Shown: piece by piece, positions 1-6,778 of the stretch | How positions within the stretch are numbered: position 1 is the first letter of the stretch | Layout of the letters: each line of letters begins with the position of its first letter | NCBI GenBank assembly: GCA_030823965.1 | Contig: JAVBYP010000283.1 | Location: forward strand, 1 to 10,735 | DNA length: 10,735 nt | Direction of reading: 5' to 3' | Origin: Sideroxydans sp. | Lineage (GTDB): Bacteria > Pseudomonadota > Gammaproteobacteria > Burkholderiales > Gallionellaceae | Notes under the pieces: generated by a model | Databases searched by the model: none | The model's input: only the letters and a program-made list of their open reading frames with translations | Told to the model about the DNA's origin: nothing | Translations under genes and position numbers: made by a program

Positions 1-149
1 GCGTGCAACTGTTGATCGACCCAATGAGCTTCCAGTATCTGGTTGGCGCAGAGATCGATTACACCGAAGGCTTGGAAGGTTCTCAGTTCGTCATCAAGAA
101 TCCGAATGCAACGACGACTTGCGGTTGCGGTTCTTCGTTCTCGGCTTGA
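1..149 (+). CDS. erpA: ErpA, iron-sulfur cluster insertion protein (3' end only)
   Basis: The frame opening at base 3 encodes the C-terminal 48 residues of an A-type Fe-S carrier and ends at TGA 147-149. The tail reads ...[20 protein letters not shown], with the CxC pair that together with an upstream Cys binds the cluster in the HesB/IscA/ErpA family. The family hands [2Fe-2S] or [4Fe-4S] clusters to apo-enzymes in the cytoplasm. I prefer ErpA to IscA because of the neighbouring anmK and M23 genes, an order I know from Betaproteobacteria, and because of the sequence around the CGCG motif. The start lies outside the window. The gene converges on anmK, and the two share a terminator. Confidence 0.9.
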   Translation, partial: VQLLIDPMSFQYLVGAEIDYTEGLEGSQFVIKNPNATTTCGCGSSFSA

Positions 150-171
150 TCGAATAGAAGTTGTTTTAAAG

Positions 172-200
172 AACAGGGCGCGAAAGCGCCCTGTTTGCTT
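172..200. terminator. Bidirectional intrinsic terminator between erpA and anmK
   Basis: A perfect 10-bp stem (AACAGGGCGC, 172-181, with GCGCCCTGTT, 186-195) closes a GAAA tetraloop. On the + strand it is followed by a T-rich tail, TTTGCTTTC. On the - strand the stem is followed by CTTTAAAACAAC, a weaker U-tract. It lies 22 nt after the erpA stop and immediately beyond the anmK stop, so it can serve both convergent genes. Confidence 0.85.
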
Positions 201-1301
201 TCAAGCAGGATAGATCGCGCCTAAGACGCATGGATGTTTTGCGCCAGTGACAGCAGGTAGATTGCCAGGGCGCAATGTCATGGTCTGTTGGGCCAGCCAA
301 GCGAAGGCGATCGCCTCCATCCAGTCTGTATCGATGCCCACAGAGTCTGACTTCTTGATCGTGCATTGCGGCAGTGCAAGTTGCAGATGCGACATGAGCC
401 TGCTGTTGTGAGCTCCGCCGCCACAAACATAGACCGCTTCAACTCCGGTACAAAAATGAAGCACCGCATGCGCGATGCTGTCGCCTGTCAGCGCTAACAG
501 TGTCGCTTGGACATCTGCTGGCATCTCATTTCCGCTCAAATGTTGCGTCAGCCAATCCAGATTGAATAGATCGCGCCCTGTGCTCTTCGGAGGTCTTGCG
601 CTGAAGAACGCCTCGGCCAGCAATCCTTGTAGTAACTCAGGGATGACCTTCCCGCTAGTTGCCCATGCACCATCTTTGTCGTAAGACTTGCCTTGATGTT
701 TGGCGATCCAAGCATCCATCAGCAGATTACCGGGTCCGGTATCGAAACCAAGCGTTTGTTTGCCGACAGGCAAGTCAGTCACATTGGCGATGCCGCCGAT
801 GTTGAGGATGACGCGATGGATATTGGGATGGCGCAACACCTTGTCGTGGAAGGCGGGCACCAGCGGTGCGCCTTGGCCTCCCGCTGCGATATCGCGCGAG
901 CGGAAGTCACTCACCACATGGATGCCGGTCAGCTCGGCGAGCAAGGCGGCGTTGTTCAGTTGGATGGTATAGCCGTGTTCGGGGCGATGGCGGATGGTCT
1001 GGCCGTGACAGCCGATGGCTTGCACTTGTGATGCGGCCACGCCGGCTTTTTTCAATAGACGTTGCGTCGCATCTGCATATTCACGCGCGAGCTGATTGGC
1101 GATGAGCTGCGCTTGATGCAACTCATTGTGCGCAGGCTGATGTAGTGCGAGTAGCGCATCCTTCAACGGTTGCGGATAAGGCTGATATTGGCTGGCGACG
1201 AGGCGGGGTGCTGCTTGCGATAGATCAACCAATGCGGCATCGACACCGTCCAGGCTGGTGCCGGACATGATGCCGATGTAGAGGTCGGGTGCGGAGCTCA
1301 A
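201..1301 (-). CDS. anmK: Anhydro-N-acetylmuramic acid kinase AnmK
   Basis: The enzyme opens the 1,6-anhydro bridge of anhydro-MurNAc and phosphorylates it to MurNAc-6-phosphate with ATP, a step of peptidoglycan recycling in the cytoplasm. The 366-residue protein is normal length. It has the N-terminal phosphate-binding signature GIMSGTSLDGVD (residues 10-21), GCHGQT (97-102), GGQGAPLVPAFH (141-152), FDTGPGN (186-192, with D187 the likely catalytic base) and a C-terminal CGGGAHN plus DWMEAIAFAWLA. The start is TTG at 1301-1299. It is the only plausible one, because the stop codon of the upstream peptidase gene is in the same frame only two codons earlier and the next ATG would remove the start of the first strand. 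No good ribosome binding site is visible, so translation is probably coupled to the gene upstream. Confidence 0.93.
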   Translation of the reverse strand: MSSAPDLYIGIMSGTSLDGVDAALVDLSQAAPRLVASQYQPYPQPLKDALLALHQPAHNELHQAQLIANQLAREYADATQRLLKKAGVAASQVQAIGCHGQTIRHRPEHGYTIQLNNAALLAELTGIHVVSDFRSRDIAAGGQGAPLVPAFHDKVLRHPNIHRVILNIGGIANVTDLPVGKQTLGFDTGPGNLLMDAWIAKHQGKSYDKDGAWATSGKVIPELLQGLLAEAFFSARPPKSTGRDLFNLDWLTQHLSGNEMPADVQATLLALTGDSIAHAVLHFCTGVEAVYVCGGGAHNSRLMSHLQLALPQCTIKKSDSVGIDTDWMEAIAFAWLAQQTMTLRPGNLPAVTGAKHPCVLGAIYPA

Positions 1302-1307
1302 TGCAAC

Positions 1308-2603
1308 TTAATCGAGTTTCGCGATACGAGTATTGCGCAACAACGAGAGGCGAGTGTGAAGGTCGCGTGTCGATTCGACGAACACCATTTTCTGCGCTTC
1401 GTTCACAGGTTTGCCGTCTGGCAGTGCAACCTTCAATGGGTCGCGATGCACGCCAGCTTGTTTGAACTCATAGTGCAGGTGTGGGCCGCTGGTGACACCG
1501 GTCATGCCGACGTAGCCGATGACTTCACCTTGGCTCACGCGTTGGCCTTTGTGAATGTTGCCGAAGCGAGACAGGTGGCCGTAAACGGTTTCGTAACGTC
1601 CTTGATGATTGATCATCACGACATTGCCGTAACCACCTTTTTTGCCAACGAACTCGACCACGCCATCTGCGGTCACCTTCACTTTGGTGCCGATCGGAGA
1701 GGCGTAGTCCACGCCTTTATGTGCGCGCCACTTGTTCAATACGGGGTGGAAGCGCGAAGTGGTGAAGCCGGAGCTCACACGCGAGAACTCGATCGGTGAG
1801 CGCAAGAAGGCTTTGCGCATGCTCTTGCCATCAGGCGAGTAATAATCGCCCGAGAAGCTAGTGGTTTGGAAGTACACGGCACGGTAAGTATGGCCTTGGT
1901 TGATGAACTCAGCGGCGAGGATACGGCCGGTACGTGCGGCTTCGCCGTTGATGTAAGTCATCTCGTAGATCACGCTGAACTTGTCACCCTTGCGCAGATC
2001 GCGGTGGAAGTCGATGTCGCCGCCGAATATCTCAGCCAATTGGTTGGCGGCTGGATCGGGCAATCCGGCTTCGTCGGTCGCTGCGAACAGGCTGCTTTGG
2101 ATCTCGCCGGTACGCACGAAGGTGCGTTGCTCGACCAAGGCGGGTTTCACGTCCACTTTGAAGCTGTCGCCTTCCTTGGCGATGATGACTTGATTGCTCT
2201 CGTTATCCAGATAGCGCAGTGCTAGCAAAGCGCCTTCTGCATTCGTCTCGGCTTGCACTTCCTTGCCCACGCTCAATTGGCGGAACGAAGAAGCAGGATT
2301 GAAGTTGCGCAGATACTCGCTGGCCGCTTCGTCTTCCACATTCAGGCGACGCAACAACTCAACGACGGTGTCGCCACGTTGCACGCGCTCATTGCGCCAG
2401 AAAGTCGTTGTGGAGGGAGCAGCTTGGGCAGCGGTAGGTAGCGCGATCTCTTGAACGATGGTCTTTTGTGGCCCAGTCAGAACGTCAGACTGAGGCATGA
2501 TGCCGAACGCAGTGACCACGCCCAGCAAGGGCAGAGTGGACAAGGTGACGAACCAGCGTACCTTTAACTTGTGTGCGTTCAATAAAGAGTTTTGTTGTAA
2601 CAT
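1308..2603 (-). CDS. Membrane-anchored M23 family peptidoglycan DD-endopeptidase (MepM-like)
   Basis: This 431-residue protein has a short basic N-terminus and one hydrophobic segment (about residues 16-36), which places it in the periplasm as a signal anchor. Residues about 70-120 (RNERVQRGDTVVELLRRLNV) form a LysM-like or OapA-type wall-binding region. Residues about 280-395 are the lysostaphin-type zinc peptidase domain. H295 and D299 in HKGVD and H377 in HLHYE are the expected zinc ligands, and H343 (YGHLS) and H375 the expected catalytic histidines. All are present, so this should be an active enzyme that cuts peptide cross-links rather than an EnvC/NlpD-type degenerate activator. ATG 2603-2601 is preceded by GGGAGG (2614-2609). 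The stop lies 6 nt before the anmK start, which implies one transcript for wall cleavage and sugar recycling. Homologues are variously named mepM, yebA or oapA-like, so I give no symbol. Confidence 0.9.
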   Translation of the reverse strand: MLQQNSLLNAHKLKVRWFVTLSTLPLLGVVTAFGIMPQSDVLTGPQKTIVQEIALPTAAQAAPSTTTFWRNERVQRGDTVVELLRRLNVEDEAASEYLRNFNPASSFRQLSVGKEVQAETNAEGALLALRYLDNESNQVIIAKEGDSFKVDVKPALVEQRTFVRTGEIQSSLFAATDEAGLPDPAANQLAEIFGGDIDFHRDLRKGDKFSVIYEMTYINGEAARTGRILAAEFINQGHTYRAVYFQTTSFSGDYYSPDGKSMRKAFLRSPIEFSRVSSGFTTSRFHPVLNKWRAHKGVDYASPIGTKVKVTADGVVEFVGKKGGYGNVVMINHQGRYETVYGHLSRFGNIHKGQRVSQGEVIGYVGMTGVTSGPHLHYEFKQAGVHRDPLKVALPDGKPVNEAQKMVFVESTRDLHTRLSLLRNTRIAKLD

Positions 2604-2685
2604 TCGCGCCTCCCTAGGCGGTTAACTCGTGAGCTTCTGTCAGCTGGAAATCGGCAGACTGGTCGCATCACTGAATCGGGAGCGG

Positions 2686-2713
2686 ACTTTAACAGAAAGC
2701 GATACCCCCTCAA
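2686..2713 (-). promoter_or_regulatory. Possible sigma70 promoter of the M23-anmK pair
   Basis: Read on the - strand, TTGAGG (2713-2708) and TAAAGT (2691-2686) are separated by 16 bp, and each matches four of six consensus bases. It lies about 85 nt upstream of the peptidase ATG in the divergent intergenic region shared with tyrS. The match is modest and no other site in the region is better. No clear tyrS promoter was found on the + strand. Confidence 0.3.
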
Positions 2714-2770
2714 AACCCGTTCGGTCGATTTGCTCTGACCGACGAGCGGTTTGGATCGATAAAACTCATT

Positions 2771-3967
2771 ATGAATCAACAAGAAACCTTAGAGATCATC
2801 AAGCGCGGCTCGGAAGAGCTGCTGATCGAGGCTGAACTCATCAAGAAACTGTAGCTGGGTCGCCCCTTGCGTATCAAGGCGGGCTTCGACCCCACCGCGC
2901 CCGACCTGCACCTCGGCCACACCGTTCTTCTGAATAAGATGCGCCAGTTGCAGGACCTAGGTCACCACGCCCTGTTCCTCATCGGCGACTTCACCGGCAT
3001 GATCGGCGACCCCACCGGCAAGAACGCGACCCGCCCACCTTTGACGCGTGAGCAGGTGCTCGCCAATGCGCAGAGTTATAAAGAACAAGTATTCAAGGTG
3101 CTCGATCCGAACAAGACCGAAGTCGTGTTCAACTCCACCTGGATGGACAAGTTCAGCGCCGTTGACCTCATCCGCCTCGCCGCCACCCATACCGTGGCGC
3201 AGATGCTAGAGCGCGACGACTTCTCCAAGCGCTATAAGAACAGTCAACCCATCGCCATCCACGAATTCGTCTATCCGCTGGTGCAAGGTTACGACTCCGT
3301 CGCCCTCAAGGCAGACATCGAACTAGGTGGTACCGACCAGAAATTCAATCTGCTGATGGGGCGTGAGCTACAAAAACATCACGGCCAAGCGCCGCAGTGC
3401 GTGCTCACCATGCCGCTGTTGGAAGGTCTGGACGGCGTCAACAAGATGTCCAAATCCTTGGGCAACTACATCGGCGTCACCGACACTCCGACCGAGATGT
3501 TCGGCAAATTGATGTCCGTTTCTGACGACCTCATGTGGCGTTACCTCGAACTGCTCTCGTTTGAGAGTCTGGCGATCATCGCCAAGTGGAAACAAGATGT
3601 GGCAGGCGGACGTAACCCGCGCGACATCAAAGTGCTGCTCGGTCAAGAGATCGTCGCCCGCTTCCATGACCAGCAGGCCGCAGTCGACGTGCTAGCCGAA
3701 TTCGAAGCGCGCTTCCAAAAAGGCGTGTTGCCGGACGACATGCCCGAAGTCACCCTCGCCAGCACGGACGGCCAGATCGGCATCGGTAATCTGCTGAAAT
3801 CGGCCGGATTGGTCGCCAGCACCTCCGAAGCCATGAGAATGATCGATTCAGGCGCGGTCAAGCTGGATGGCGAGAAGATCAGCGATAAAGCCTTGCAGAT
3901 CAAGGCGGGAGCCGTCGTGGTGGCCCAAGTGGGCAAGCGCAAATTCGGCCGAATCACGGTTCAGTAA
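2771..3967 (+). CDS. tyrS: Tyrosyl-tRNA synthetase (TyrZ type), interrupted by in-frame TAG at codon 28
   Basis: The enzyme activates tyrosine with ATP and charges tRNA-Tyr. From ATG 2771 the frame reads [20 protein letters not shown] and onward to KKL, then TAG (2852-2854), then [20 protein letters not shown] and on to TAA 3965-3967. On both sides of the TAG the sequence matches the normal N-terminus of the family, so one residue (usually Lys, Gln or similar) is replaced by a stop. The class I signatures are intact: HLGH at 47-50 and KMSKS at 225-229. A C-terminal S4 RNA-binding domain occupies about residues 335-398. Total length is 398 codons, normal for the type. The only longer uninterrupted frame starts at TTG 2867 and lacks the first 32 residues. 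No strong ribosome binding site precedes ATG 2771. The gene could be a sequencing error, a real nonsense mutant rescued by readthrough or reinitiation, or a recently broken copy. No other lesion is seen. Confidence 0.85.
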
Positions 3968-3974
3968 ATAGCGG

Positions 3975-4003
3975 TTGTGTATTGGGGCGTTGTTTTGTAG
4001 AAT
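3975..4003 (+). promoter_or_regulatory. Sigma70 promoter of rpsU and the macromolecular-synthesis operon
   Basis: TTGTGT (3975-3980) and TAGAAT (3998-4003) are separated by exactly 17 bp and lie 37 nt before the rpsU ATG. This is the best-spaced promoter in the window and starts 8 nt after the tyrS stop. No LexA box (CTGT-N8-ACAG) was seen near it, unlike the E. coli operon. Confidence 0.7.
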
Positions 4004-4039
4004 CGCGCCCTCAAATTTTTGGTAGAAGGTAGTTTGTTC

Positions 4040-4252
4040 ATGACAACCGTACGTGTAAAAGAGAATGAGCCGTTCGAAGTAGCAATGCGTCGCTTCAAGC
4101 GTTCCGTAGAAAAGACTGGTCTGTTGACCGAGTTGCGCGCTCGTGAGTTCTACGAGAAGCCAACTGCAGAGCGCAAGCGCAAGCTGGCTGCTGCTGTCAA
4201 ACGTCACTACAAGCGTCTGCGCAGCCAAACACTGCCACCAAAGCTCTACTAA
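4040..4252 (+). CDS. rpsU: Small ribosomal subunit protein bS21
   Basis: The 70-residue basic protein [20 protein letters not shown]... ending [13 protein letters not shown] is full-length S21, a late-assembly 30S protein near the anti-Shine-Dalgarno region that helps initiation on natural mRNAs. The start is ATG 4040, with AGAAGGT (4024-4030) at normal spacing. A TTG seven codons upstream is in frame but has no homology support. It is the first gene of the rpsU-yqeY-dnaG-rpoD operon and is followed at once by a strong hairpin, which fits the much higher demand for S21 than for primase. Confidence 0.97.
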   Translation: MTTVRVKENEPFEVAMRRFKRSVEKTGLLTELRAREFYEKPTAERKRKLAAAVKRHYKRLRSQTLPPKLY

Positions 4253-4267
4253 TCTAGTATCTTGAGC

Positions 4268-4304
4268 AACGCCGCAATCCTCAGTGATTGCGGCGTTTGC
4301 TTTT
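4268..4304 (+). terminator. Intrinsic terminator/attenuator between rpsU and yqeY
   Basis: A perfect 12-bp stem, AACGCCGCAATC (4268-4279) with GATTGCGGCGTT (4286-4297), has a 6-nt loop and is followed by TGCTTTTG. It lies 15 nt after the rpsU stop, inside an otherwise co-directional operon. In E. coli a terminator in the same place between rpsU and dnaG keeps primase low. I infer the same partial-termination role here. The tail GTTTGCTTT is shared with the erpA/anmK terminator. Confidence 0.85.
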
Positions 4305-4319
4305 GTGGTCGGAGGCGAC

Positions 4320-4766
4320 ATGAGTCTGAAAGAACAAATCACTGAAGACATGAAGAACGCGATGCGCGCCAAGGAAACGGCACGTCTCGGGGCCATCCGT
4401 CTTTTGCTTTCAGCCATGAAGCAGCGCGAAGTCGATGAACGCATCGAACTGACCGATGCTGACGTGGTGAGCATCATCGAAAAGATGTTGAAGCAACGCC
4501 GCGACTCCATCAGCCAATACAAGACAGCCAATCGTCAAGACTTGGTCGATGTCGAAGAGTTCGAAGTCTCCATCTTGCAGACCTACATGCCGCAGCAATT
4601 GAGCGAAGCCGAGATCGTCTCCGCCATCGCAGAGGCTATCGCTTCCACAGGCGCAGCAGGCCCGCAAGACATGGGCAAAGTGATGGGCGTGGTCAAAGCC
4701 AAGCTGGCAGGCCGTGCCGATATGGGCAAGGTATCCGGCCTCATCAAGGCGCAGCTTACAAAATAG
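4320..4766 (+). CDS. yqeY: GatB/YqeY domain protein
   Basis: The 148-residue protein MSLKEQITEDMKNAMRAKET... ending in LIKAQLTK matches the stand-alone YqeY family. It resembles the C-terminal tRNA-recognition tail domain of GatB, the glutamyl/aspartyl-tRNA amidotransferase subunit. An N-terminal helical bundle (about 1-90) is followed by a small C-terminal domain with GPQDMGKVMGVVKAKLAGRADM. The function of the free-standing protein is unsettled, and tRNA binding is only inferred. The start is ATG 4320, with GGAGG at 4311-4315 and a rather short 4-nt spacer. An in-frame GTG at 4284 lies inside the terminator stem and is rejected. The stop is TAG, showing that UAG is a real stop in this genome. 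Insertion of yqeY between rpsU and dnaG is common in Beta- and Gammaproteobacteria. Confidence 0.92.
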   Translation: MSLKEQITEDMKNAMRAKETARLGAIRLLLSAMKQREVDERIELTDADVVSIIEKMLKQRRDSISQYKTANRQDLVDVEEFEVSILQTYMPQQLSEAEIVSAIAEAIASTGAAGPQDMGKVMGVVKAKLAGRADMGKVSGLIKAQLTK

Positions 4767-4775
4767 TTTTAACAC

Positions 4776-4900
4776 CCGTTCGGGCTGAGTAGGGGCGTAG
4801 CCCCGTATCGAAGCCTGTCCAGAGCATGTCGAAGGGCCTGTCCAGAGCATGTCGAAGTGGCTTCCCTCGATATGGCCTTCAGCCTACTCGGGACGAACGG
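4776..4900. repeat. REP-like inverted-repeat element with an internal tandem duplication
   Basis: Outer arms CCGTTCGGGCTGAGTAGG (4776-4793) and CCTACTCGGGACGAACGG (4883-4900) are inverted copies matching at 15 of 18 positions. Inner arms continue the symmetry: GTATCGA...AGCC on the left and GGCTTCCCTCGATAT on the right. The left arm also contains a small hairpin, GGGGC-GTA-GCCCC (4792-4804). Between the arms lie two identical 21-nt copies, CCTGTCC...TGTCGAAG, at 4814-4834 and 4837-4857 (period 23). Sequences of the CTTCGACA...CTC...GACGAACGG type are dispersed REP-like repeats in many proteobacterial genomes. This copy occupies most of the yqeY-dnaG gap. Confidence 0.8.
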
Positions 4901-4943
4901 TTGGTTTTATTTCCGAAGTTTCAATCGAAAGCGGGAGGGCGGA

Positions 4944-6668
4944 GTGATTCCAAAAAGTTTCATTCAGGATCTGCTCAATCGCCTCGACATCGTCGATGTC
5001 ATCGAGCGTTACGTACCGCTCAAAAAAGCGGGCACCAACTTCGTCGCCTGCTGTCCGTTCCACACTGAAAAATCCCCGTCGTTCACCGTCAGCCAATCCA
5101 AACAGTTCTATCACTGCTTCGGTTGTGGCGCGCATGGCACGGCCATCGGCTTCGTCATGGAGCACACCGGCATGGGCTTCGTCGAGGCCATCGAAGACCT
5201 CGCCAAAGGCATCGGTCTTGCCGTGCCGCAAGAAGCCTCCAACATCACGCAAGTCAAAGTCGCGCCGGATCTTTACGATCTCATGCAATCCGCCACGCGT
5301 TACTACCGCGATCAACTCAAAGTCACGCCGCGCGCCATCGAATACCTGAAGAAGCGCGGTTTGAGCGGCGAGGTCGCTGCGCGTTTCGGCATCGGCTATT
5401 CGCCCGATGATTGGCAGAATCTGCGCGCAGCTGTTTCCAATTACCAAGATGCCAGTCTCGTCGAGACGGGGCTGGTGATCGAAGGCGAGGGCGGCAAACG
5501 TTACGACCGTTTCCGTGATCGCATCATGTTCCCTATCGTCAACGTGAAAGGCCAGATCATCGGTTTTGGTGGGCGCGTATTGGACAAAGGCGAGCCGAAA
5601 TATCTCAACTCGCCCGAGACCACCTTGTTCGAAAAAGGTCACGAACTCTACGGTCTGTACCAGGCGCAGAAAGCCATCCGCGCGCAACAGCGCGTCATCG
5701 TCGTCGAGGGTTATATGGACGTGGTGGCCTTGGCGCAGAACGGTGTCGAATACGCCGTCGCCACCTTGGGCACAGCGACCACACCCTTCCATGTGCAAAA
5801 ACTGCTGCGTCTGTGTGAGCAGATCGTGTTCTGTTTTGATGGCGACAAGCCCGGCCAAAAAGCCGCGTGGCGCGCGTTGGAGAACGCGCTGCCACAACTG
5901 CAAGACGGCAAGCGCATCGGTTTCTTGTTCCTACCCGAAGAGCACGACCCCGACACCTATATCCGCGAATACGGACGCGATGCATTCGAGCACGAAGTCG
6001 AGAATTCGCTCCCACTCTCCGGCTACCTGTTGCGCGAACTCACCGCGCAAGTCGATCTGAAGACGCAAGAAGGTCGCAGTGCTTTGCTCAAGAATGCGCA
6101 ACCGCTGCTCACCGCCATCACCGCGCCGACCACGGCACTGCTGTTGCGCAAAGAGATCGCCGCGCTGGCAGGGGTGACGCAAGCCGAATTGGAAGCGTTG
6201 TGGTCCATCAAGCCCGTGGCCGCTCCGCCACGTGGACCATCAGCACCGCCCAAGGCCAAGCGCGCCGCCCCCTCTGGCATGCGCACCTTGTTGCGTTGCC
6301 TCGTGATGAAGCCAGAACTGGCGCGTGAGTTACCAAAAGATTGGCAGGGCGAAGGCGCAGAAGGCGCGGCCATCCATGCGCTGGTGGATTGGCTCAACGA
6401 ATCGGCCGACGAGATCAGCACCGCCGCCATGATCCAGCACTTCCAAGACAGCATGCACAAGCCAGTGTTTGAGTCCGCCCAAGCGGATGTGATGCAATGG
6501 GGCGAAGACTTCGATGTGGCCGCCGAGTTCGCCGACACCTTACAAGGGCTGCGCCGAGCTGTGATCGATGCCGAGTTGGATGCCTTGAACGCGAAAGGCG
6601 GTCTTTCCAGCTTGAATAAAGACGAGCAGGCACGTTATTTGCAGTTGCTCCAACTCTGCAAAAAGTAG
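4944..6668 (+). CDS. dnaG: DNA primase DnaG
   Basis: Primase makes the RNA primers for leading- and lagging-strand synthesis and binds the DnaB helicase. The 574-residue protein has an N-terminal CHC2 zinc finger (C37, H40, C58, C61, with QFYHCFGCG), the catalytic core, a TOPRIM domain with EGYMDV (E255) and FDGD (D299, D301) for metal binding, and a C-terminal helicase-binding region after a Pro/Ala/Lys linker (about 440-460). The start is GTG 4944, giving MIPKSFIQDLLNRLDIVDVI, because homology begins there and GGGAGG (4933-4938) sits just upstream. The open frame extends back to 4857 but that part is translated from the REP-like element. GTG plus the upstream attenuator fits low expression. 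The stop is TAG. Confidence 0.97.
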   Translation: MIPKSFIQDLLNRLDIVDVIERYVPLKKAGTNFVACCPFHTEKSPSFTVSQSKQFYHCFGCGAHGTAIGFVMEHTGMGFVEAIEDLAKGIGLAVPQEASNITQVKVAPDLYDLMQSATRYYRDQLKVTPRAIEYLKKRGLSGEVAARFGIGYSPDDWQNLRAAVSNYQDASLVETGLVIEGEGGKRYDRFRDRIMFPIVNVKGQIIGFGGRVLDKGEPKYLNSPETTLFEKGHELYGLYQAQKAIRAQQRVIVVEGYMDVVALAQNGVEYAVATLGTATTPFHVQKLLRLCEQIVFCFDGDKPGQKAAWRALENALPQLQDGKRIGFLFLPEEHDPDTYIREYGRDAFEHEVENSLPLSGYLLRELTAQVDLKTQEGRSALLKNAQPLLTAITAPTTALLLRKEIAALAGVTQAELEALWSIKPVAAPPRGPSAPPKAKRAAPSGMRTLLRCLVMKPELARELPKDWQGEGAEGAAIHALVDWLNESADEISTAAMIQHFQDSMHKPVFESAQADVMQWGEDFDVAAEFADTLQGLRRAVIDAELDALNAKGGLSSLNKDEQARYLQLLQLCKK

Positions 6669-6698
6669 CTAACCCTCGGAAATATCTTGGTAATCGGG

Positions 6699-6704
6699 TA
6701 TAAT
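6699..6704 (+). promoter_or_regulatory. Internal promoter for rpoD (perfect -10 box)
   Basis: TATAAT is perfect and lies 74 nt before the rpoD ATG. The -35 region is weak: TCGGAA at 17-bp spacing, and no TGn extension. An internal promoter lets sigma70 be made independently of primase, as known for the E. coli operon. The leader contains GCGACC (6707-6712) and GGTCGC (6736-6741) around a T-rich stretch, a possible weak hairpin. Confidence 0.55.
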
Positions 6705-6778
6705 CCGCGACCCTTTTCGGCGGCCTTTCTTTTTTGGTCGCTTGATGCAAATACGAATCAACTTTGGAAATCCATAAA

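Noticed and set aside
2852..2854. Genetic code change with UAG read as an amino acid
   Set aside because: yqeY and dnaG both end in UAG at the expected protein length, so UAG works as stop here.
4019..4039. Upstream TTG start for rpsU
   Set aside because: The extra residues are not in S21 proteins, and the ribosome binding site AGAAGGT fits ATG 4040.
4775..4804. Terminator of yqeY formed by CCCG-TT-CGGG and GGGGC-GTA-GCCCC hairpins
   Set aside because: The stems are 4-5 bp and no T-run follows. They are better explained as parts of the REP-like element.
4814..4857. CRISPR array or minisatellite
   Set aside because: There are only two 21-nt copies with a 2-nt gap and no spacers. They are part of the surrounding inverted-repeat element.
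4857..4943. Extended dnaG start upstream of GTG 4944
   Set aside because: The extra 29 residues would come from the REP-like element and linker, have no homology to primases, and lack a ribosome binding site.
4884..5903. 339-codon open frame on the - strand opposite dnaG
   Set aside because: It is antisense to conserved primase domains and its translation resembles no protein family. Long antisense frames are expected in GC-rich genes.
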